Shown here: in pieces, positions 48,936-58,600 of the stretch
How the letters are laid out: each line of letters starts with the position of its first letter
How positions within the stretch are numbered: position 1 is the stretch's first letter
NCBI GenBank assembly: GCA_964019695.1
Contig: CAXHUL010000547.1
Coordinates: forward strand, 1 to 64,000
Source of the DNA: Loripinus fragilis
Taxonomy: Eukaryota > Mollusca > Bivalvia > Lucinida > Lucinidae
Length of the DNA: 64,000 bases
Direction: 5' to 3'
Notes under the pieces: model-generated
The model's database searches: none
Seen by the model: the letters and a program-made list of their open reading frames with translations, nothing else
Told to the model about the DNA's origin: nothing
Translations under genes and position numbers: made by a program

Positions 48936-49143
48936 TACGGTAAAACCTGGCTTTAGCGGCCACTCAAAAATAGACAAAACAAAAGTCTTAAAGACAAATG
49001 GTAGCTAAATAAAGATCGAAAGTATTGCAGAATGCTCCCATTGGAACATTCTGCAATGCTTTTGACCTGCATTAAGCGTTAATTGGTCTTGAAAACATTT
49101 TGGTCTTCATTTTGAGTGGCCGCTTCAGACAGGTTTTACTGTA
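48936..49143. mobile_element. Family C palindromic MITE
   Basis: TACGGTAAAACCTGGCTTTA and CAGACAGGTTTTACTGTA are the ends; the centre is GCAGAATGCTCCCATTGG. Confidence 0.75.
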
Positions 49144-49224
49144 AATCTCTTGGGTGCAAATAGCCGCCTATAACAGCAATACAGACCCCAATCAGATTGC
49201 TAGCGTCACCCTTAATTCTAATGT

Positions 49225-50400
49225 GAAATCAAAACAAATAGATTTTTTGGTTGCATGAAATATCCCTAACTTATCGATGCATCATCTCCAGTACATACAA
49301 ATCAAGATATGAAAAGGAGATAAAACAAAGATATGACTTAACAGTACATACAACAGAATACGGGAGCAAAAGAAATCCAACAGTTAAACCTGGTGGCCCT
49401 GGCCAAAGACACGACACCAGGCCCCAACCCTCTCATCTACAGATACGTCTTTAAGTTGTATCCATTTATGAGTATGAGGTCCGACCCGCCGGCATGCAAT
49501 TAAAGAGGATAGCAAAGTTGTCAGCCGTGATTGGGTTGACCACCAAGCATGCAGTCTGTCGCAATACATTAATGTTATAACCAATCTTTTTATAATGAGA
49601 AATGGTTTTAATGAAATGCGCTGAGAAATTATTAGTGTCAACAATTTTCTTTAACTTTTACATTAAGTCGTCATAAAACTCTGACTCCAAAAGTCACTGG
49701 CGCAAGAGAGATTAAAGTCCGACATGGAAGTTAGATATCACATCATAGTGTCAGTGATAAAATTTAGAAAAGAGTTTTGTGAAGTTTGTGATACCAATAG
49801 CCTTGTTTAAGAAGTTAAAAGTTTATTGTGAGTGTTGAAGTCTTCAACATGGTTAGATACATTAGAAAATTGGATGAGTTTAGAATTATAAACTGCATAT
49901 ACAAAGAACGAGGATCACCACTATCTAAAAATGAAGTCACTTACATTGAACATACTCACTAGACGCTAGAAGATCTTTAGATTTTGATTTTTTAAAGAAC
50001 CACACCTGAATTTTTAATAGACCAAAATAGATTGTTAACATTCCACTCAATATTTACAACATTGTTTTAATTGTAGTGAGGTAAGAGAACACGAATTAGA
50101 AATAGCAATACACATGACGTATATGAACTTTTATGAAATTTAAATAACCAGTTTAACACAGGAAGATCGTCATGATTCTCATCTACAAACACACCAAACT
50201 TAGCAGCCATATGCTATCGATGCCTATCAACGACAGACTGCTCATAAGCAAATTGTGGTCATTGGTCTTAGTACTGCCATGTTCTTGCTTAATGACGTTG
50301 ATATAGTACATCCTTCAAACAACCACACCATTGTAAGCAGCCTTATCTGCAGACACTAACACAAACTTCCAATGAAATTCCTGGACACCTTTGTTCAAAT
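49225..50400 (-). pseudogene. Decayed RT-class retroelement (Penelope-like?) lacking its catalytic core
   Basis: Minus-strand frames, broken by stops and frameshifts, read in order: FVLVSADKAAYN, YYINVIKQEHGSTKT, HMAAKFGVFVDENHDDLPVL, IAISNSCSLTS, SNHVEDFNTHNKLLTS, INVLRQTACLVVNPITADNF and LFNCMPAGRTSYS. I recall such blocks from a reverse transcriptase family common in molluscan genomes, provisionally Penelope-like. Only about 200 bp separate the IAISNS and SNHVEDF blocks, so the polymerase core is deleted. The family name is from memory and unverified. Confidence 0.55.
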
Positions 50401-50597
50401 GTCTTAAATGTTTGGGTTTAGGTGGAAGATGATCTAAATTGTTGCATAAAAAATAATATTCTTTTATCAATAATAAATTAAAATATTAGGTTTGCAATAA
50501 TTCAAAGTATTAGATTCAACATGCTCTTGCTTGCACCAGCTATTGCAAAATTGTTGTCAGGCTCCAGTAATTTCTTTGCGACTTTTGGTGAAGTCTA

Positions 50598-51922
50598 CGA
50601 GGGCTGTTCAAATATGAATGCAAGTAGCCTCATAACTTTTGTCTCATATATGCTACGGCAAAATGGTATACGTTTCTATAAAGAATTATATGTCACCTTT
50701 AAACTGGCACCAGACCTAAAGAAAAATACAGTATACTTACTGAGTTATAGCCCTTTGAATTAGGGTCACCTTAGTATACTAACAAACTCAATGCTTCGAA
50801 CATACCAGTGATATAGACGACCGTATAATTCTTCGATAAATCGGTGAAATTTCTTTATACTTCTTATGGAAGTATTTCCATATTCTTATATTATGATTCT
50901 GTGAAAGTTGCGAAAATCCGACATGTTTTTGTTAAATTACATCGAATCGTTTTCACTAAAGTCTCCTTATGTTTGCAAATAAATGGTAAACAAACCACCA
51001 CCTTTCAGTTTTCAGTCAAACTTTCTCTAACAAAATGCACGAAGCTACGTTTAAACTAGTTTTAACTCAAAGACAATACATGATGATCGCTCACACTGAG
51101 ATGTTGCTACAAATCATTGAAGAATAGTGGGTATTTTTAAACGTTGAAAAGCATTTTTAATAAGTCAAAACTGCTTTAAGCGAAGGGGTTATAGAACTTG
51201 TACTGAATTTTGCTGCCATAACATTGCGGTTTTAATCTAAATTTGGACGTCAACTTTAAGTTTTATCAAAAGAGGCACTATTTACAATAAAATTACTCAC
51301 CTGGTCTTGAGGGCTAGACAGATTAAAAATATTTTAGTAAATGTAAACACGTCATTACGAAGCAGGAAAATGTTTGAAAAAATGATATAAAATGTGATCA
51401 CTCTGTAAATAGAGGACAGAGCGTTTTGAAAACTTCCTTATGACATATTAAGCATGTTTTAAGCAAAATGCAAGGAAAAAGACACAGCGATGTTCATTAT
51501 TGCATCACCAGTAGATAACTCAAAATGACGTTTAGTATAAAATTAATGACGTCACTTACGTGCCTGTCTACTCGAGATTGAAACAGGAGTATACAAACTT
51601 TTTCCAGCAAGCAACTGTATCAATGAACCTTTAAGTTGCATCTAAAATTTGGTGCCATTTTGTCCCAAACTTACAAAGATATGACACTATATCCGCACAT
51701 GTACCAATACAAAATGGCAATTTGCTTCAGAAAAACGTCAGTATACAGGAATGGTCTTTATATAAGCGTCTGTAACTCAAAAAACATAGTGAGTGTTTCT
51801 TTATGTTTGGTGTCATTTTAAAGGCGACAAATAGCTCTTTCCATAAAGGTATAGCATTTTGTCGTAGCATATATGTAAAGAAAGTTATGAAGCTACTTGC
51901 ATTTATATTTGAACAGCCCTCG
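50598..51922. mobile_element. 1.3-kb element with about 165-bp terminal inverted repeats, mariner-like ends
   Basis: CGAGGGCTGTTCAAATATGA at the left is matched inverted by the right end TTTGAACAGCCCTCG, with about 80-85% agreement for roughly 165 bp. The CGAGGGC-GTTCAAA terminus resembles mariner-type ends. TA precedes the left end but TT follows the right. The central 950 bp encode no recognisable transposase. Confidence 0.7.
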
Positions 51923-51929
51923 TTTTGAC

Positions 51930-54300
51930 GATGGGAACCTGTATTTAGGTCCTGAACTGATAATAGACGAATTCTAGAATGAGTAACGCTTTTCAAATCC
52001 CCAGCAATTATTTGACCAGCAGGTAGATAACACCATTTAGAGTATTTAGATTAAGATTATTTAGAAGAGCTAACAAGTTGTCATTTGATGATGATAGCTC
52101 ATATAATAAAAGACAAACATTAAATACATATATTTAGGTATTAAATTGTACCATTCGCCAATCATTTTATGACCTTCATCACTTGCTAGGCAGATTAGAC
52201 CTGTAGTAATGACTGCAAAATGATCGCTCTGTATTGGGTCATAAAATACTATCATTTCAGATGATTACTTGTATGGATAAAATATGTACCAGTGTAATAG
52301 ATATGCACAGGTAGATGATAACTATTTTCCCTGTATGGAGTCCCTGTCTGCCTTAGAGGTTGTTAAGGACCAGACAGTTTCATACCTGTTTTAATCCTAA
52401 AAGCTCATTATTATTTATAAAAATATTGTCTTTAAGAAGCGGACATAAATTATCAGAATTTGCTTGTTTTAAAAAATATGACATGTCAGTGGCTATTCTT
52501 TCTATACAAACCCAGACAAATAGAGACAGAGCTGCCTTCCGCCATTGTCTTTATGGAGTGAATTGATAGTGGCACAAGTATAAGCTTGCCATCTTTCAGC
52601 ATTTAACTAAAGTGGGTGGTTGTCTACTGACTGAAAGAACAGTAGCCACTTGAATGCTGTCTTTAAGGAAAGTGATGAATTTATTGAATGACACATCCAT
52701 CTCAAAGCCATCACCACTTAGCCGGTGCTACCATACAGGTTGCAAACTTATTCAATTATATATGCCATCTTTCTTGAAACAATAATATATATACAACACA
52801 GAATGCTTTGCAAATGTTAGGGTGTGTTCTGCATACAGTCATTGTTTGTGCAGAATTTTAACAAAACCTGTTCTATTTTTTTATAACAAACCATGGGAAT
52901 AAAGTTTGAATCAATAAGATTATTTAAACAAGTTGAAGCCTCTGATATTCAAGTTGGTTTCATACATACTCTTATTACCTTTAGTGCATGGTATTATATG
53001 TAAGGTGTTTGCACACTATTATCAAACATTCCAATGCTACACCTAGATTTATATCACCCTTACCAACTTTAGCACGAATTATCTCTTGATGTACAAACAT
53101 ATAAAATAGTTATACCACGGGTTGTCCACCTGTATGTAAGATAGTCCACTCGCTAAAGCTGGTGGATAATCTCCACGTACAGGCGGTATGACTATTATTT
53201 ATCTTATTTAGAAAAATGATTTATATCCAGGTCTGTAGGCCTCTTAGCAGCGGAGCAGGATCCTTGCTACTTTCCACACTGCGGGTTTATTTGATAAAGA
53301 TTTGGCAGTACATGCATATAGAATATCAAACATGAAAACAGTCAATATTTAATTATAAAAACGTATACATACAAAATATACATATGTACATGTACCTAAT
53401 AAAATTCAGTAAAAGAATCATAGAGAAAGGAACTGAGCATATATATTAGCTTACAGCTGGACGGAAAATACATTATAATAAATATCTATTCTGAACATTT
53501 TATTCTCTAACTTTTTAACATATGGAAGAGAGGGTAGGTGAATGAGCAAAAAAGTATATGAAAATATGCCACTATTTCTTCATCCATGCAGCAAAAGCAA
53601 TACAATCTTATTATATAATAAACAAATATAGATGGTCGACAATAGTTACACAGATGGTCGACAAGAGTAATGCAGATGTCATTTGTCCTCTTTAAAGGTA
53701 AGGCCATACACTGACTTGGTGTAATCTTCTTGAATACGTTTGCTATTTTCTAAACAACTCAAACGTCATACAAAGGCTCGTTCAGGAATCCCACATTTCC
53801 TTCTAGTCACCCAACAATATGTATATAATGTTATTTTTTTGTTTGTTTTGTTATGTTGTTTTTTTTGTAAAAGAGATTTTTCTGTAAAAGGGCAGTTTAA
53901 AACCAGTATTTTATCGTGATTTGGTTGATACATTCAAAAGAATTAAATATTGAGTTTTTTGGGCACTGGTTTATGTATTCAACCCTTATACATCATCTGT
54001 TTTAATATATATTTTAACTTAAAGCATGTCTAAACATACATTTTAAACTAGGCAGGTTCTTAACAAACCTTTTAATAGCATCTTTCCTAAGTACACATTT
54101 TCATGTTCTGTAACATCTTTTCGTTATATATATATATTCTAATGTACTCATTTTCTTACCATACTTAGACATTTTCTGAACGTGCTTATTAACTAACTTA
54201 CATCCTAATTTTGCATATTTTCGCAGCATACATTTCAACTTACATACTTTCTGAACATTCATTTAGTAGAAACATTTTATCAAAATACAGGTGTTCACTC
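51930..54300. other. Intergenic stretch without supported genes
   Basis: AT-rich sequence with only short frames. The one visible structure is a small inverted repeat at 53110-53200 (AGTTATACCACGGG with GGCGGTATGACTATT). I see no exon, RNA gene or intact element. Confidence 0.5.
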
Positions 54301-54305
54301 CTTCC

Positions 54306-54625
54306 ATGCGCGGATCCAGAAAGTTTTGTCAGGAAGGGTCCAGCTTTGATAACGCTTTTTGTTTTGTTTTTTTTAGTTGATGAGGGAAGGTAGGATCCAT
54401 ATACCACTATAAGCGGGCCATCATCGGTCCGCCAGCGAAACGCCATTTAAATGGCATTTTGCTGGCATGCCGGTGATGGCCCAACATTGAATGCTTGCTT
54501 GGTAGCTTTGTGATTTTTCAGGGGAACAGGACCAGTACTGCAAAGAAACTCTATATTTTTTGTTATATTTCAGGGGGGGGGGGGAGGGGTCCGGACCCAT
54601 GTCCCCCCTCTGGATCCGCGCATGC
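54306..54625. mobile_element. MITE with CATGCGCGGATCCAGA ends, holding a hairpin
   Basis: CATGCGCGGATCCAGA and TCTGGATCCGCGCATG are perfect inverted ends. Inside, 54413-54481 is a 69-bp palindrome (GGGCCATCATCGGTCCGCC and its complement, with GCCATTTAAATGGC at the centre). A diverged palindrome of the same kind lies alone at 55300-55372. Confidence 0.75.
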
Positions 54626-54769
54626 CTTCTCAGTATTCAAGCAATATTAAGTCAGTAATAAATATATCAAAGTTTCACATCCAGAGCTTCCAGTGCCAAG
54701 AGAGTGATATTAAGCCAAATATTGGCTTAGTTACTTGACCTTTCGTATACTGGACCCCACGGATATCTT

Positions 54770-55100
54770 GACAATTAGTGAAGACGCATATGAAATACTA
54801 CAGAATGCGATATTTCATCAGGGTCTTCACTGTTTGCTAAGATATGAACACTCTTCAGGGACTGAGTACATCTTAACCCATATAAGCCTAGCGTCCTTTT
54901 TGTGGGACATAGGCAACAGTGCTGACCAAGATCAGACGCCACAGAACGTGGCGTCTGATCATGGTCTCAACTGTTTGTTTACAGAATGTTCTAATGGAAT
55001 TGAATAAAAATGTTAAATACCATCTAACAACCCTTAAAATGGAAATGGACTGGGCCAATTGATAACAGAGGGAAATTCCATTCGGCTTAAATGGGTTAAT
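54770..55100. repeat. Two adjacent palindromic elements
   Basis: A family G core (AGACGCATATGAAATACT, ATTTCATCAGGGTCTTCA) is followed at 54875 by the GATCAGACGCCAC palindrome with TTAACCCATATAAGCC and TAAATGGGTTAA ends. Confidence 0.6.
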
Positions 55101-55157
55101 GTGGAAATTTTAGCGTTATACCCTTGATATTTTCAATGAACCACCACAGACGAAGAA

Positions 55158-55163
55158 TTTATT
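55158..55163 (-). promoter_or_regulatory. Candidate polyadenylation signal AATAAA for the minus-strand gene
   Basis: The complement of TTTATT lies about 290 nt downstream of the minus-strand stop at 55451-55453. It is the nearest canonical hexamer I noticed; nothing else supports it. Confidence 0.3.
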
Positions 55164-55450
55164 AATATACAAAGGGTTAAAATGAGGGCATTTCAGAAGT
55201 ACAGAATTTCGACGCTAAAATGATTCACCAGATCCCTTGTTTTACACATTCGCCCAAACACGGGAATTGCTGAAGTTGATCACAATATCCATATAAAAGA
55301 GGGCCAGTATCGGTCTATTAGTGAAACGTCAGTCGATTCAAATTTCGTTTCGCTAGTGGGCCGATAGTGGCTCAAGATTGTATTCAAGCTGGGATGCAGT
55401 TAGAACCCCAAGTTTATAGTTTTATCTGTTTTCTTGTGCTTAGTGTCTGT

Positions 55451-55653
55451 TTATGCCTTTTCCCCAGGTTCACAGCAGGCTGAGCAGGCACATATGGCAC
55501 AACAGGCTTTCTTGGCACAGATGAAGAACCCAAAAACGACCAAAAGACAAACAACCATCACCAGTCCGGGGATGAAGAATAAATAAGCTGCCCAGCTTAC
55601 TTTGTCGTATTGTGTGAAAAGAACTCCAAATATAATGCTACCCAGTACGGCCT
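55451..55653 (-). CDS. Multi-pass membrane protein gene, terminal exon
   Basis: Two bases completing a Glu codon, then 66 codons and TAA. It encodes AVLGSIIFGVLFTQYD, the last long helix and the Cys-rich tail. The open frame extends upstream past 55653 only because the intron is briefly open; the acceptor ATTTCAG|AGGCC sets the boundary. Confidence 0.78.
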
Positions 55654-58600
55654 CTGAAATAAGAATAAAGAAGTACACATGAAGACAGAAACCAACAAAA
55701 TCAACCATAGCGTTCCATTTTGCGTTTGCGACATAGGTATTAACAGTTCAGAGATATAATAATTGCGCCGTGGCATGAGATTTCCAACAATGTGGCATTT
55801 TGACATGTGTAGACTCGGACGAGCCTCTGCAGCCTCCTTTTAAGCTTAGCAAATCCAAATGGTGTTCAGTCAGTAGCTTAACAATCATAAAATACTCAAG
55901 CGACTATCAATGACTCTGATCAGACTGTGCATATGCGCAGGCTGGTCTGAGTCTTTGTTGGTCGCACATACCATATTGTTGGAAATCTCATGCCATGGCT
56001 CAATTATGAAGGTGTACAGTTAATAAGCACCTTATATGTAAGTACTGCATTATTATAGCTATGTCTTTTTATATGGTTAACCATCCTAATGTGTTTAACA
56101 TGTCAGAAGAGGCTGTATCATAGGGTGCGTATAGAAAGATTCGTGTTGCTCGCTTTTGAAGTTTAGAGAGTCTTTATGAGTTACTTCTTGATGTGGTAAC
56201 CCAGCTATCTAAGCCATTGTCAAATAATGGATAAACATTGTTTGGGCGTCAGTTGGATATATGTGAAAAGTTACCTCAAGAGTGAAATTTTAGATGTGAT
56301 ATCGGAGCAAAGGTAATCAATATGGTCCGTCCAGTGAGGATTTTTGTCGATGTATATACCAAGTAATTTCTGTATATTAACAACTTTAATTTTGCTACGT
56401 GTATCATAAATGTAAATTGCCATCACAGCCAAGCGCCAAGCTTTCAAAGCATGGAAGGCTGGCAAATGCACTAGAGCATCATATAACACTGCCAAGCACA
56501 TCTCCAGACGTGTGGTGCACCATGCACGCCACAAAGCAGACAAGGTGGTCTATGAGGGCATTGACCACAAGTCGTCTGATATCTTCCGCCTCGCCAACCA
56601 GATGAGGAAAGAGAATGTTGATGTTGTAGGCGACAAGCCAGTGAAGAATGACACTGGGGAAATGTCAATGAGCGAGGAGGCAAAGCAGAATGCATGGGCT
56701 AAACATTATGAAAGGCTTCTCAACGTTGAATTTGACTGGAACCCTGATCACCTGTCCAATGAACCTCCGTTAGAAGGCCCGCCTATCCCAATCACTATTG
56801 ACATGGTGAAGAAGGCCATCTCAAAGATGAAGTCGGGCAAAGCTGCAGGTCCATCAGGCATAGTGATGGAGATGATCAAGGCAGCAGGTGATACAGGTGC
56901 CACCATGATCCGAGATCTTGCTACTGCGATTATCCGTGATGGCAAGGTCCCAACTGACTGGGAGGAAAGTTTCATTGTCTGCCTATACAAGGGCAAGGGT
57001 GATGCTTTGGATAGAGGCAACTATCGAGGCCTCAAGCTGACTGAGCAGGCCATGAAAATCCTAGAGAGGATAGTCGATGGTCTCATAAGACAGGTGGTGT
57101 CTATTGACGACTCCCAGTTTTGCTTTGTCCCAGGAAGAGGCACTACAGATGCAATCTTTGTGGTCCGGAAGCTGCAGGAGAAATACCTAGCAGTGAACAA
57201 GAGGCTTTATATGGCCCTCGTGGACCTAGAGAAAGCATTTGACCGTGTCCCTCGGAAGGTTATCTTGTGGGCCCTGAGAAAGCTAGGCGTTGAGGAATGG
57301 ATTGTGCGGTTAGTCCAGGCACTGTACGCTAATGCACGAAGCCGGGTTCGTGTTGGCGAGGGTTTCAGCAAAGAGTTTGAGGTGAAGGTCGGGGTCCATC
57401 AGGGATCCGTACTCAGTCCCTTGCTCTTCATCATTGTGCTGGAGGCCTTGTCACGTGAATTTCGGGCTGTTGTTCCCTGGGAGGACCTATATGCAGATGA
57501 TCTTGTCATCATTGCTGACTCCCTAGAGGAATGTGTCAGGAGGCTCTTGATATGGAAAGAAGCCATGGAGAAGAAGGGATTGAGGGTAAATGCAGGAAAG
57601 ACAAAGGTCATGATCTGTGGTACAGGCCTGGACCTCTTGCAGAGTTCAGGCGAATACCCATGCGCTGTATGTCGTACAGGAGTAGGCAACAACAGCATCT
57701 ACTGCAATGGCTGCAAACTTTGGGTGCATAAGAAATGCAGTGGGCTACAACGACTGACACCAAACCCTGATTATAGGTGTGCACGGTGCATGGGAAATGC
57801 TCGCCCTATTGACCGCAGACCACAGAGTGAAGTCCAGGTCGGACCTGATAAGCTTGAGGTGGTAGCTTCCTTCTGCTACCTAGGTGACATGCTTTCTGCT
57901 GGTGGAGGCTGTGAAATGGCGGTCACTACTCGCGTGAAAAGCGCCTGGAAGAAGTTCAGGGAGCTACTACCAGTTCTCACTTCCCGCCACCTCTCTTACA
58001 AGACCCGTGGCCATGTGTACAGCTCTTGCGTGCGGAGCGCCATGCTCCATGCCAGTGAAACTTGGCCATTTACCAAGACGAACCTGCAGCGCTTGCAACG
58101 CAATGATAGGGCCCTGATCAGACAGATCTGCAGTATCAAGCCAGAGGATGTGGCCAGGGTAAGGTCAAGGGAGCTACTGGCAAAGCTTCAGCTATAGGAC
58201 CTCGACCTCATTTTGAGAGAGAGAAGGCTTCGCTGGTTTGGGCATGTGGCGCATTCGAGTGGTGCAATCAGAACAGCATATGATATGCAGATTGACGGCA
58301 AGCGGGGGGGGGGGGGCAGAATGGCCCAAGCAAACATGGAAGAAACTTACAGAGAAAGACTGCCATGAGTGGAAGCTCACCACAGTTGACCCTCAAGAAA
58401 GGAGCACCTGGAGATCAGGTGTGAGATCTGCTATGCGTGCAGCTAGCCAGTTACCTGGAAAGGGGCCCACTGATGTGGATGATGCCCCTGCACCTGCACA
58501 TTAATCAAAAATCCGATTATGATATGATATGATGAAATGTTTAAATGTTGTGTTTCTACGACCATAATGTTGTTTTATCATAATTTATTTTGTTTGCACC

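Larger units (their letters stand above)
56417..58540 (+). mobile_element. 5'-truncated RTE-like non-LTR retrotransposon
   Basis: Coding sequence is open from about 56416 (AITAKRQAFKAWKAGKCTRA) through the reverse transcriptase to 58504. A short 3' tail of GATAT-type repeats follows (ATTATGATATGATATGATG). Termination in short tandem repeats rather than poly-A is typical of RTE-type elements. It interrupts a minus-strand element. AAATGTAAATTG left of it and AAATGTTTAAATG right of it may be a diverged target duplication. Confidence 0.8.

Noticed and set aside
50521..50763. Frame with EGCSNMNASSLITF, echoed on the minus strand at 51727-51996
   Set aside because: The echo is explained by the long terminal inverted repeats of one element, not by two related genes.
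56271..56543. 90-codon minus-strand frame as one protein
   Set aside because: It spans the junction of two nested retroelements; only the part below about 56416 belongs to the CR1/Jockey-like RT.
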